Positions 42,487-53,881 of a stretch of DNA of 64,000 nucleotides are shown in pieces (the stretch's first letter is position 1; each line of letters begins with the position of its first letter). Made by a program: the position numbers and the translations under genes. Below the pieces are notes generated by a model. The model ran no database searches, had not been told where the DNA came from, and saw nothing but the letters and a program-made list of their open reading frames with translations. This stretch comes from Paraconiothyrium sp. Pb-2020 (taxonomy: Eukaryota > Ascomycota > Dothideomycetes > Pleosporales > Didymosphaeriaceae). The stretch covers positions 1,240,001-1,304,000 of the forward strand of contig JAJUBI010000004.1 of assembly GCA_022419385.1 (NCBI GenBank), written 5' to 3'.

Positions 42487-43081
42487 ATCTACGATACCAG
42501 GCCGACCCACGTATTCTTATAGTGTCAAATTTTCGAGTGCCATGAGAAGAATGATTAATTGCACAGTAAGCTCGAGCACTAGATGGTTTATAGCCCGACA
42601 GTACTCGATATAATGAATCAGATCAACCCATCACCCACGTATTGTATAGTAAGTTTAACTTTCATCCAATATCCATTGCAATGGTTGACCCTTCGTGTAA
42701 CGTGCAGTATTATCTCATACCAAATTCGCCGCCTGGCGAGCAACGTTCGAATCAGGCAACCCAACATGGACAGCCGCATTGTGCGTTCACATACCAACAC
42801 ATCGTTATTGCTCTTTTGCAGCCTCACCTGGCATTACGCAAAGAGCCGCATTGTGCATTCACTACGAGCACATTATTGTTGCTCTTTGCAGTCTCACTTG
42901 GCATCACGCAATTTCATGCCAACTTTTCGAGCGACCAAGGCCTTATATACAACTTCTCTAGTGTGATCAGTCCAACCCAAGAAAAGACAACTCTGAGATA
43001 CAACTCAGGAAGCTTAGAGAAAAGATCGAGCACTCGTATAACAATATCTTTCCTACGAGTATATATCAACTTGAAAGCAAG
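42487..43081. other. Spacer with a duplicated segment, upstream of member 3
   Basis: Holds the direct repeat at 42772-42912 and a TATATA at 42944-42949, 133 nt before the ATG at 43082. The multiple short frames here are products of the repeat. Confidence 0.5.
42772..42912 (+). repeat. Two-copy direct repeat, ~70-bp unit
   Basis: AGCCGCATTGTGCRTTCAC begins both copies (42772 and 42844), and each ends with TCACYTGGCATYACGCAA. The copies differ mostly by transitions. The repeat lies about 170-310 nt upstream of the start of zinc-ribbon member 3. Confidence 0.75.
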
Positions 43082-43959
43082 ATGGCTTCTAATAAGTACG
43101 ACCGTCAGATGGTGACAGCGCAGCGCGTTGTCAATCTGACGCCCAGGAATTGGAGTCCTGAGCACGCTGGCATGCCGCATGGCAGCATTGGTGTCTACGG
43201 GTGCTGCCAACGTAATTGTGGTCGTCTAAACCATCTAGTGCTTCATCATGGGGAATACCTCTTCAAGCACCTCACGTGCGACTGTGGCCACGTAAGTGTC
43301 AACATTGCTGCTCAGAGGTTGTTCAGTTCGATGTTAAAAACGGACTTCGAGTGGAACCCGTTAAAGTTCCCGTTCCCGAGACTGAGCCTCCCTACTTCTC
43401 GGTGTGCCCAAGTTGCGGACTCACGTACCGAGCGAAGGCAACGAACTCAACGGGCATCTTCAATTCGCCAGTGGCGACATTAAAGTTCAAATCTTGGGGA
43501 ACACCATGCGACTACTGCAGTTGCACGGTGAGCGCCCAGTGGCCTCGCGTCACTCTTATTGCAACCCAGTATGGCGTTCCTGCTCGGTCTCCTGTCACGC
43601 AACCTGCGCCTGGTCTCGTTCGCATTGCTACTGCCAAGGTGCGGGATGCTGTCCATCATAGCCCAAGCCTGCGCCAGTCTGTCACTGGTAGTTTGCGAGC
43701 TGTTGCTCGACTAATTGCTAGTCACGCGTCTACCAAGGAGCGCGGCGAGACGTTTATTGAGCCAGCACAGACGGCCCGAAATGTGCCTGAAGCGCCTCGT
43801 GAGCGTCGTCGCATGGACCGCGACCACAACATTCCATATGACTGGAAGGTTGTGGAGTACGATGGAGATCGAGAGGTGTACACCTATCGAGATAAACATG
43901 GCAAGCATCATCGTACTCATCCGGGCAATCGGTACGGGCCGTTTATTCATCCCGACTAG
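43082..43959 (+). pseudogene. Double zinc-ribbon-like protein, member 3, with a frameshift
   Basis: From the ATG at 43082 the frame gives GVYGCCQRNCGRLNHLVLHH and LTCDCGHV, matching the first knuckles of the family. The next conserved parts, KCQHCC, FSVCPSCGLTYRAKATN and TPCDYCSC, continue in another frame that runs to the TAG at 43959. The switch falls at about 43290, within CACGTAAGTGT. Conserved sequence is present on both sides with no room for an intron, so one base appears to be missing. It is either a true one-base deletion or a sequence error. The C-terminal 130 residues are basic and end with RDKHGKHHRTHPGNRYGPFI. Without the frameshift the protein would be about 292 aa. Confidence 0.6.
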
Positions 43960-44940
43960 GTTTTGGCGTCGTGAAGGCACAACAATGTACAAGTGGAGAG
44001 GAAAACTATGACAACACTTTCGGCTCAGGTTCTTTATCCACAAACGTTCCTTACGAATGTGTCATAACTTGTTCATGTTCGCCTTCCACATGAACGTTTG
44101 AGGTATTCTAGGTTCGTTCGATTGTATTGAAATATACTTTACAATTTTCTAATTTGTCTGCTGGCCTTTCTTCCCGCTGTGACCTTCTGATAAGCTCCTG
44201 CCTAAGTGAGCTTTCGACTATTAGTCTATTTTGAGCACGTTTTTCTACTCTCTGGTTATGACAGGGATCTCTTAATGTGAACCTTGTCACCCTTGTCACA
44301 TGTCTATGCGCCTATACCAAGGGCCTCTTAAGAGAAAAAACATCGCCTGTGATATCATTCAGTCAAACCAGCTCGGACCCATGGCTTCGTCACCTACGCG
44401 TGTAAAACTGAGAATGGTAGGTGCCAACACGACTCATGGTCACTCCTGTTTCAGCCCATCCCTGAAGGCATTGTTAATCTAAGTTGATCAACTCTTCAAC
44501 AGTCCCCACGCGCATCATTTTGCCCTCCACGTGCAGGTGCAGATAGGAATTTCCGCAGGCTCGGCTGTTGGGTATGGACGGAAGGAACTCCTAATCGCTC
44601 GGCTGGGGCTGCCAATATGAATTTTGGGAACGCTCCGTACGGGATCGCTTAAGCCGGGGAATCTACACCAAAACCAGCGCACTAATTTGAGGTCTCAGTG
44701 CTCGTGCTTCCAAACCACGTTCAAAGATTGGTCGTCACAACTTTTACCCCTGCGCAAGGTCGTGCATATTGGGCCGCATCAGGGTGGCCCATGAGCCGTC
44801 GCACGGGATGCATTCGTATCTAGCGGATCTTCCCTCTCACTAAAAGTCGTTCAGGCCGCCGCATCGCGGGCACTAAACTTTTTCGCCTCCTCTGTCCACT
44901 GTCGGTACCAAAGAATTCGCACAGTAAGACTCGACTACAT
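43960..44940. other. Intergenic, no gene seen
   Basis: 3' flank of member 3 and promoter of the next gene. Only short frames are present. Confidence 0.45.
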
Positions 44941-45784
44941 ATGGCTCCAGGACTATTTTGCGTTTGGTCGGAAACCGACCCGGATACCTCCGCGGAGGTC
45001 AACGCTGAGGACAAGACTTTCAGCGATGCGATTTCCAAACTGCCCGGTGTCACGCTCGGAACGCAGGTCAGGCTCATGAAACGACAAGTGAACGAATATC
45101 CATTCAGTCACGAGATCCCGTTCATGACTATGTACGACCTAGGAGACGTGGACTATCGGAACGATGAAGCCTTCAAAGAAGCAGCAAGGGCGGCCGAAAG
45201 CCGAGGAACCAACGCTTGCAAGCCCCGCATCTACGAGGAGTTCTACCGACGAGAGGTTGAAGGTTGCCAAGAGAGTAAAGATCCCTGATCCGTGTAACAC
45301 GCAGTGAACATGACTGAGCTAGCTCGTAGTACATCCGCGCCTAGGCGACAATATTAGCATAGTGACTTGCGAGGCACCTACACCAGAGCAGAAAGAAGGG
45401 TTTTGGAAATGGCAGAAAGAGGTCTTCACACCAAGCTTCTTGGAGGGGCCGACTTTTCTGCGTGCCAGGATCCTCAAAGAAGTAGGAGGAGAAGCAAGAG
45501 AGGGTAGTGTAATGCCATCCGCACCGTACATGTGGATCTTCGAATGGGAAGATGACGAACTACCCTGGATCGAATTGACCGGCGCTGCGCAATCAGCAGA
45601 ATGGGTCAAGTACATTGAGGGAGGGTTGATTTTCCAGGGCATGTGTTATTTCACGAAAAGGTACACCGAGAGGTTTGAGATGACGTTAAGTCCTGGAAAC
45701 ACGGATTACGAGAATGATGGAAACTCAAGCATAGATTCTCGCAGCATCATCAGCTTTGACGGGGATGAAACAATTGACAAATGA
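44941..45784 (+). CDS. Two-half protein, possible EthD-like dimeric barrel fold
   Basis: Exons 44941-45274 and 45330-45784 with a 55-nt intron (GTAAAG, branch CTGAG, GTAG) give about 262 aa. The join CQE-I-HPRLGDNISIV keeps phase and the downstream frame has no ATG of its own. The halves look alike in layout: FCVWSETDP...FSDAISKLPG...FMTMYDLGDVD and IVTCEAPTPEQKEGFWKWQK...FLRARILKEVGG...MWIFEWEDDE. That is strand, helix, strand, strand, helix, as in duplicated ferredoxin-like (dimeric alpha/beta barrel) proteins of the EthD type. The fold call is an inference from layout. No catalytic residues are identified. No signal peptide. Confidence 0.68.
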
Positions 45785-46360
45785 AGAGGCGATCTTCAGC
45801 AGGATGCTTGTAAGGATGTTTCCAAGATATATACTTCTGATAGTCTCCGTGTTTTTGAAGCGAGAGTCTTTGATATACAATAATCATGCTGCTAAAGCTG
45901 TGCAATGATCTCCCTTTCGAGTTGAGCTTGTTGCCGTCGCCATGACCTGCTCGCAAAATATCCCCATCAATAACGAAGGATGCTTAAATGGCCCGGTTCA
46001 ATGTAGTCAAATCCATCGACAAACTTCACATAATCCAGTTACGATCTACCAAATTTGCAAAAGATTTTGAGAGTCACTTTGTCTGTGCATCTCAGGCTAG
46101 CTAGGAACAGCAACATATACCTACGTCCCTGCAGCATAAGTCAAAATCAGCACAAGCGAACATGTAAAATCAACGAAGCCGTTCTCAGTCCTGTAAAGAC
46201 AGTGATGTTCAGTAATACACAATGTACGCTGAGACTGTCTCACGGTAACAATCGGACTAAGACGCTTTGTACAAGCACAAGACATGTCTTTCCCACTCAT
46301 ATATAACTAATCAAGTCATTTCGCGCGGTAAATCCCGCCGAGCACGCACGGTCAAGCAAC
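45785..46360. other. Promoter region of zinc-ribbon member 4
   Basis: No gene seen. A TATATAA element lies near the right end. Confidence 0.45.
46300..46306 (+). promoter_or_regulatory. TATA box of member 4
   Basis: TATATAA ends 54 nt before the ATG at 46361. Confidence 0.4.
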
Positions 46361-47053
46361 ATGCCGTACCACGACTTGACATACATTCCAGACTTGGTCG
46401 GCAAGCAGCGGAATGAGCTCAAAAAATTGCTCAAACGTCTCTTCAAACGTGGCGACCATCATCTTAACCTACCTCCTACAGAGCCCGACCACAATGCTCC
46501 ACCACCCAACCATTGGGTGGGCTTCTGGATCTGCAGCAACTGCAAAGCATGGGCTTATCCAGAATACGATCGCGGTCCACATCCCTTCGACTACCTACGT
46601 TGCCTCAACCCAGACTGCAGGGCTGTCATCACCCCCAATGCGATAACTTCCCGAGCTTTAAATCGCGTCGTCATCCCAACGCCAACCCTTGATTTCATAT
46701 CCGTCGAACATCTCACCGGCACACACCGAGAGCAGATTCCCTATTTTGCTGTCTGTCACTGTGGTCTGACACACCGTGCCAGGCTTTACAAGCAGAGCTT
46801 GTACACCAAGTGGAAGCACTTCCCGAGCGATCGGCAGGACGAGCCTGTGCTGGAGAAGTTGCGCCGGTTTGTGAAGCACAAGGATGAGGAAAGGGGCACG
46901 CTCATCAAGTTCGAGCATATCCAGTGCAACAAGTGCTGTAGACGGTATGACGCATATCGCTGGCAGCACTTTGTCATTTACCACGATTGGATGTTTCAGA
47001 TCGATGGGTGTGACGATCATGGTCGTTGGGCGGAGATCCGTCACAATGAGTAG
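46361..47053 (+). CDS. Double zinc-ribbon-like protein, member 4
   Basis: Intronless, 230 aa. A basic N-terminal helix (KQRNELKKLLKRLFKRGDHH) is followed by WICSNCKAWAYPEY, LRCLNPDCRAVI, a degenerate FAVCHCGLTHRARL (one cysteine of the CPSC pair is absent) and IQCNKCCRRYDAYRW. The order and spacing match the neighbouring paralogues at 40328, 41938 and 43082, but this copy is the most diverged and ends with a different C-terminus (FQIDGCDDHGRWAEIRHNE). The loss of a knuckle cysteine may weaken one zinc site. The role is unknown. Confidence 0.72.
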   Translation: MPYHDLTYIPDLVGKQRNELKKLLKRLFKRGDHHLNLPPTEPDHNAPPPNHWVGFWICSNCKAWAYPEYDRGPHPFDYLRCLNPDCRAVITPNAITSRALNRVVIPTPTLDFISVEHLTGTHREQIPYFAVCHCGLTHRARLYKQSLYTKWKHFPSDRQDEPVLEKLRRFVKHKDEERGTLIKFEHIQCNKCCRRYDAYRWQHFVIYHDWMFQIDGCDDHGRWAEIRHNE

Positions 47054-47374
47054 GTGAAGCATTTTGCCCGTCTCCCACGGATGGCACTACAGCCTGAGCG
47101 GGGTGAGATTGTTGTCTCAGCATATATGCTAAGTATGTTAACATCGTCTATTCGCCGTTTCCTTTCCAATTATGCAGATGCCTTTCCCTGCCGTGCGTCA
47201 TTACATAGTACCTTATAATAAAAGGGTATCCTGCGAAATCCAAAACCCTCCATATGCCATGACGCCCATTAGTTCCGTGAAGATCCAAAAACACTCCCTT
47301 TTCCATGATGCCCATTAGTTCCGTGAATATGCTCATTCCCAAATCTCAATATGCGAACGCCAATACTGATCTTC
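47054..47374. other. Convergent 3' spacer
   Basis: Between member 4 and the GPI-type protein gene. A short direct repeat (GCCCATTAGTTCCGTGAA at about 47266 and 47310) is present. No gene. Confidence 0.45.
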
Positions 47375-49584
47375 TCATAGTAGACTGACAATGAAGGCCC
47401 CGGCGGTGAGCAGCAATACATCCAACTGGACGCTCGAGATCCGTGTTCCAGCACCTTTCTTTTCAGATGCCGTCTCTGAAGGCTGTCCTACGTTTGTTGG
47501 GTAAGCCGCAGCACTCGCTTCGGTCTGAGTCGGCCAACCCAGAATAGTCGTCGTTCCGTGAAGCGTGACAATTTGCCCAATAGTAGCTGTAGTGGTACCA
47601 CTGACGACGTACGCGGGTATTACGGTCTCTTTCCCATTGATTGTAGTCGTAACAGAAGTAAAAACCACATCCGCTGTGGGAGTAGAGAGCACTGTCGATG
47701 TTCCATCGATAATGACAGTCTGCCCGATCGTTGCTGTTGAGCTTCCACTGATGATATATGCAGGGACGAGACTCTCTTTTCCGTCGATCGTGGTCGTAAT
47801 CGAAGTAAATACCGCATCGGCGGTTGGCAGCGCGGTGACCTGGCCGTCGAGAGTAATCGTCTGTCCCGGAAAGGCAGTGATGCTTCCGCTGATAATGTAG
47901 GCCGTAACGTGAGTCTCTATGCCGAATAGGGTGGTAGGTATCTCAGTTGCGAAAGGTGCCGGTGCCGCAAGAATGGTAGGCTGTCCATCCAGGGTGACAG
48001 TTTGGCCGATGGTAGCAGTCGAAGTGCCGCTAATAATAAAACCGGGTGCAGAGGTAGCTACACCGTTGATGGTAGTGGGAATGAATGCGAAGATCGCAGA
48101 TGGAGCTGCCAGGATTGAGGTCTGCCCGTTGAAAGCCACAGTTTGACCGATTGTCGCCATTGAGGAGGCGCCCGGAAGGATGAAGACTGGTGTCGCGGTG
48201 GGGCGGCCATTGATCGTTGTTCGTATAAATGTGAAGACAGGAGTTGTGGGGGTCGCCGCTGGACGTCCTCCAGGATTATTAACGACAGGAATAGGGTTAC
48301 CGACCCCGTTACTGTTTGTCGGCGGCTGACCAACCCCATTTTCATTGCCCGGCGATGGAGCTGGTTGTCCTACATTGTTGCCACCTGTAGGTGCTGGCTG
48401 GCCGTCTCCAGTGTGAGGGGTGGTAGGAACATTCACGAGCGGAGGACTGGGCCGAACGGTAGGTTGTGGATCCCATGGAGGCACACTGGATACGATGTCT
48501 GGGATGTCTGGGACCTGGATCGATGTGGATTTGGGACCTGCTATTGTCGATGGCCTTGGAAAAATTCGAGTAATACTAATTTCGCCATGTGATGAATCTG
48601 GGTGTTGCGACGGCTCCTGCGTCGGGTCCTGCGTTGGCTCAAAGATATTGGGCGGGTCCGTGGTCGTTATACCATCCTCCCATCCTGTTACAGTACTTTC
48701 CGGGTGAATGAAACCTGGGTTAACCAAACTTGTGGCAAATGTCGCAGTGGCCAAAACGAACTTCGCCGTGGAGATTTCTAGGGGAGCGGGCTTCCCCTGG
48801 ACCGATGTACAGTATGCAAATGCGGACTCAGCAGGGAAAGCTTGATCGAACCACTTCTTTTCAGGAAGTTCTTGGAGCGCAATCCAGAGAGGTACGTAGT
48901 TGATGCCTTCAGGATCATTCTTGTCCGGAACGATATCCGTAGGTTGGGGATAAAGCGGATGCTGTGTCACCTCCCCGAATGCCAGCTCTTCTGTCGAAGT
49001 AGCACATATTGATACCGATTTCTCGTCATGAGTAGGTACGATCCCTTGCCAGTGATACGCCGCTGGATAGTCTACCCACGGCGTCGGATATGCAAATATT
49101 GTGGGTACCTCACCATCAGAAAGAGTGATGGTAGCTTCAACAGTTTTGGTCCCGCCTTTATCTATACCTTGCTGATAGAGCGTGTAGAACCTCGGTACAT
49201 CCTCGTTGTAATACGTGTCCGTGAGAGTGTAAGTGGTATTCCGCTGTGTCAATGTTGAGATAGTGACGGTGCCCACTGTGACAGTTTCGGTGAAAACAAC
49301 TTGGTCTTCTCGTGCCCACGATAGTCCAAATAGTTCCGGGTATCGTACGTCGCAAGACGCCTCGCAAGTCGAAGCGGAATCGGTCGGTGTAGGGCTCGGC
49401 GCTGTTGTCGAATTGGTGACAGGGAATACTGTAGGTATAGGCACAATTCCAATCCCCAGTCCTGCTCGTTATTTAGCCGGATTGCTCTTCAAAGGAAACG
49501 GTTTCGTTGCCTACTCTGAGGGGCCGCGCGCGCCACGCCCGCAAGCGCGACCGTAAACACACCAAGGACGCGGACCTTCGACAT
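47375..49584 (-). CDS. GPI-type cell-wall protein with five ~47-aa repeats
   Basis: Minus-strand exons 49584-49515 and 49461-47375 with a 53-nt intron (GTAGGC, branch CTAAAT, GCAG) give about 718 aa. A second acceptor 24 nt further on is also in phase. Exon 1 encodes the signal peptide MSKVRVLGVFTVALAGVARA. A Thr/Pro-rich N-terminal region with TETVTVGTVTISTLTQ, common in fungal wall proteins, leads to a Pro/Asn/Gly-rich linker. Five repeats follow, each with TTINGxxT, (A)YIISGxSTATIGQTV and DGQ. The C-terminus is a hydrophobic GPI-type signal (LDVLLLTAGAFIVSLL) after a Ser/Gly-rich site. It probably sits at the cell surface, with structure or adhesion the likely role. Confidence 0.8.
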
Positions 49585-51708
49585 TGCGATTGAACGCTAA
49601 GTAGTGACGTTACCGACACTCGTATCAATAGTAGCGAGCGAGGGAAAGCAAACTAAACATTGCAGAGACGATTCGAGCGAAAGATGGCGTGTTGAGGAGA
49701 GTCATTGAATTGGACGGATTCATAGGATTGGCAGGCGGATGGCAGGCTAGCCACCTCGACCTCGTATTCCGCCTCAGCTCGCATGGGGTAAGGTATTGGC
49801 GTCGTGTGGCGGCAGCCACATGCAGGCCTTGCAATGCCTATTTTCGAAGTGGATACGAAGCGTCGTCATTTCGCTATGCTGGTAGACTGCGCATTCTTGC
49901 GATTTGGTGTTGAGTATGGCAACGTGAAGCTTAGGTGCCATAACAGACCTCCTGAACATGCGAACATCTTCTCCGAACATCGTGACTTCGGCGATGTCCA
50001 AGACTTCAAGCGAAGCGCACAGGTCTCGCCCGTACGAAAGGGGTACCTGACCCGCAAATCGAGCAGGGGTAGACCTGTCGTGATGTTATGCCGGGGTTGT
50101 TACGATAGGGGAAGAGACAAAATCGCAGCGTTCTGCGGAGCAATATCAAAAGACATGAGGTTTCTCTGACGTTGGGGTCAGTACTACCTAGGTAATAGGT
50201 ATAGAATTGTGCACAACGCTGTTTAGATGATTCAAACGAAGCATCAATGAGTACGGTTGTGCGCTCACCACGGACTCGAGTCGTTATGTCGAATGCATGA
50301 CAGCACAAGGTACTCTCGCAGCAACGATCTTCGCCTGCCGTTCGAGAGATGTATCAATACAATGTTGGCCCGCCGGCACCGCCAAACGATCCGCCGAGGG
50401 AACTGCGGGCCTATGTGGCTTTCGCGTGGCTGTGGCGGTGCACCGGATAATCTTTGATCTGGACCCCCCAACGGTCTGGATATCCCGGGACCACTCCATC
50501 GTGTCCCCACGTCTACTGCAATATCGGCCAAATTGCACCCGCAGGCCAAAACCTGGGTCACGTCGCTTGATGACGGGGAAGACCCGGTTCCGTTGACTGC
50601 ACATGCGTGTACGCCTCGGCCTCCAAATCACAGCATCACGGCCCGCTATCGACCTGCAGCTTTCTCTTCATGTTGCAACTGGTGCGCAGGAACACCGCCA
50701 TGCAGCTGATCTATGTACGCTTGAAGTTGCAGCCAGAGCTTCCCACAAAGTCTTGATTCAGAGATGCGATTTCTACCATAATTGCTATCAGCAGACACTC
50801 GAACCATAACACGACGTGATTATAGGGCCGGGATCCGTACCGACGCTGCGACTCGTATATTACTTTCCACGTACTCAAGCACAACCAAGCACAGGTCCGA
50901 GCTGTGCAAGCGCTGGATCTACGCGCTCGGACTTCAAGCTTAATCCATCGTAAAGCCTCAGTGTTGGCCCTGCTATAGGTATTGCTGCTTTTGTGGACGT
51001 GCCGCATTGCCAAAAATGATCCATACGCTTGCCCTACCGTGCGCTGACTATATGTAACTAAAGTACGAAGAGCTAGATACATTGCTGTTACCTCGTACCT
51101 ACGGTATCTGGCATTTACACTTGACGGCGCGCGAGTCTCCAGCGGGTCGAATACAGGTCGAGTGTTCTACGGGCACGTGGACCAATACAGAACGACCTCA
51201 GTAGCGGGCTGCATGTCAAGGTCACGAGCAGCTCCTGTGCGGGACTGCCGATATGTACTTCGGATATTCCACCAGTCAACAATGCTGGCCGCTGTACTTG
51301 GCTGCGGAGGAACCAACCCCCAACTGAAGCTACACCTGTACAGGAAAGCTTCGAGATGCCTTCGAGCGCTTCTTCATGCTGTATAACCCGGTCACAGTAC
51401 ACCGGCACCCACGCTGCCCCTGAAGAGCCTCAAGATCTGCGGGATCTCGTCCCGGCCCTGGCCCTCTTTTTCATATACACGTCTCCTACGCGTCCACAAC
51501 GCCCACTGACCTAGAGAAATAGATTGACGTTATCTCCGAAAGTGGTATGATAGGGATTATCTGCCCAGGAACATCGCGGAAGACAGTTAGAAGCGAGTAC
51601 TCGGTAGCGGATCGACGGATCAAAGTGGCTGGTGTCAATTTACAGACCGCGTACAATGACAAGGCGGTACAGACGCGACTTGAGGCTGAGCGCGATATAG
51701 CTGTAAGG
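49585..51708. other. Long gene-free region upstream of the cellulase
   Basis: About 2.1 kb with many overlapping short frames on both strands but none with conserved character or splice support. The left part is the promoter of the GPI-type gene, the right part that of the cellulase. Relics of a mobile element cannot be excluded, but no terminal repeats were found. Confidence 0.4.
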
Positions 51709-51717
51709 TATAAAAGG
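51709..51717 (+). promoter_or_regulatory. TATA box of the cellobiohydrolase gene
   Basis: TATAAAAGG lies 77 nt before the ATG, with an AG/CA-rich leader between, ending TCACC at the start codon. Confidence 0.65.
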
Positions 51718-51785
51718 TAGTGATTCAGGATACTTGAAGACCACGCTCCTCAGTCAACTTCAAGCAGCAGCTTCAGCACCTCACC

Positions 51786-53524
51786 ATGTTCTCGAAGGCT
51801 AGCATTCTCTCATCTCTTTTTGCAGCAGGTGTGTCCGCCCAACAGGTCGGGACCCTGACTACAGAGACCCATCCTTCCCTGCCAATTCAATCTTGCTCTG
51901 CCTCTGGATCTTGCTCTACCATCTCGACCTCGGTCACTCTTGATGCTAACTGGCGTTGGTTGCACTCCACGAAGAGCGCAGACAACTGCTACAATGGCAA
52001 CACCTGGAACACAACCTTCTGCCCTGACAACGTGTCCTGCGCCGCAAACTGCGCTCTCGATGGTGCCGACTACACTAGCACATATGGTGTCACTGCTGCG
52101 AGCAGTGCTCTTACGCTCAAGTTCGTGACCCAGGGCACGTACAGCAAGAACATTGGTTCCAGACTCTACCTAATGGCCTCCGACTCCAAGTACTACATGT
52201 TCAAGCTTCTCAACAAGGAGTTCACCGCAAGTATACCGGAATGGCGAAGACAGTGAATCAGAAACTGACTATTTATAGTTTGACGTTGACGTGTCGCAAC
52301 TGCCGTGTGGTTTGAACGGCGCTCTGTACTTGGTTGAGATGGACGAGGATGGTGGTCTTGCCAAGTACTCTGGCAACAAGGCCGGTGCAAAGTACGGTAC
52401 CGGATACTGTGACACGCAGTGCCCTCACGACATCAAGTTCATCGCTGGTGAGGTAAGTGACGAATTGTCTACTCGTTGTAACTTCCAAATTCCTTGCATC
52501 AGACTTCGAGACTGACAGCTTCCAGGCGAACGCTGAAGGCTGGACTCCTAGCAACAACGATGTCAACGCCGGTGCCGGCACGTACGGAGCTTGCTGCAAC
52601 GAGATGGATGTAAGTCATCCAGTCCCCCATCGATGCATTAAGAGGTTGCTGACCACGTACTTCTAGATCTGGGAGGCCAATTCGATCTCTGCTGCCTATA
52701 CTCCCCACGTCTGCAGCAACAACGGCCTTCTTCGCTGCTCTGGTACCCAGTGCGGTGATGGTGACGAACGCTACAGCGGAGTCTGCGACAAGGACGGCTG
52801 CGATTTCAACAGCTACCGCCAGGGCGACACCTCCTTCTACGGCCCCGGCAAGACCGTCGACACCAAGTCCAAGTTCACCGTTGTCACCCAGTTCGTCACC
52901 AGCGACGGCACCGACACCGGCAAGCTCACCGAGATCCGCCGTAAGTACGTCCAGAACGGCAAGGTCATCGACAACAGCGTGAGCAAGATCTCCGGAGTCA
53001 GCGGAAACAGCATCACGGACTCCTACTGCAACGCCCAGAAGACCGCCTTCGGTGACAACAACAGCTTTGAGAAGCTCGGTGGACTCAACGCTATGGGCGG
53101 TGCTATCGGCCGCGGTATGGTTCTTGCCCTCTCTGTCTGGGACGACCACGCCGTTAACATGCTCTGGCTCGATTCCACCTACCCTACTGACAAGAGCGCC
53201 TCTACCCCTGGTGTTGCCCGTGGCACCTGCGCCACCACCTCTGGTGTCCCCGCCGACGTCGAGAAGAACAGCCCTAACTCGCAGGTGATCTACAGCAACA
53301 TTAAGATTGGGGCTATTGGCTCAACCTTCGGCTCTGGCTCTGGAACCACTCCATCTGGCACCTCTAGCGCCTCTAGCGCTCCGGCTTCTACGGCTACTTC
53401 TGGCACGGGTACTGGTGCGCCGCTATACGGACAATGCGGTGGTTCGGGCTGGACTGGCGCGACGACCTGCGCGTCTGGCACCTGCAAGGCGCAGAGCCAG
53501 TGGTACTCTCAGTGCCTTCCGTAG
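51786..53524 (+). CDS. cbh1: GH7 cellobiohydrolase with C-terminal CBM1
   Basis: Exons 51786-52226, 52279-52452, 52526-52609 and 52667-53524, all joins in phase 0, give 518 aa. Intron 1 is GC-AG (GCAAGT...TATAG); the other two are GT-AG. The signal peptide ends at VSA before QQVG, so the mature protein would start with Gln, as usual for GH7. Family landmarks: WRWLHSTKSADNCYNGNTWN, KLLNKEFTFDVDVSQLPCGL and the catalytic EMDIWE (Glu231, Asp233, Glu236), which is split by intron 3. A Ser/Thr/Gly-rich linker leads to a CBM1 with its cysteines (LYGQCGGSGWTGATTC, GTCKAQSQWYSQCLP). It hydrolyses cellulose from the reducing end, releasing cellobiose; secreted. Length and CBM fit CBHI better than endoglucanase I. 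Confidence 0.95.
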
Positions 53525-53881
53525 ATGGGTCAAAGATAAACAGATTTTTGTTTGTTCAGGTCGTTGAGGATAGTCTAGGCGCGGGATGGGCTGCTAGATT
53601 GACTTCGATTCTTGTAGATAACGGTCGCTTCATCATAGAGTAGAGATACATGTATCTAGAATGTATGGCTAAGCACAGTGGACATGTTCAAGCAAAAAGT
53701 GATTACAGTATACTACTTAACTATGTAATGAGCTTGTCTTGGCTTCGCCATACGGCTACTAGACCCCAGCGGTACGTTGAACCGCAAGCTCTTTGCTGGG
53801 GACTACTTGCTTTCCAGGGAGAAGAGGCCATTCCCTTTTACAGGTCCGGCGAGAAGCCCTCTTAGTACCGATCCTAAAGGA
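53525..53881. other. Convergent 3' spacer
   Basis: 3' flanks of the cellulase gene and the minus-strand gene to the right. Nothing coding. Confidence 0.5.
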
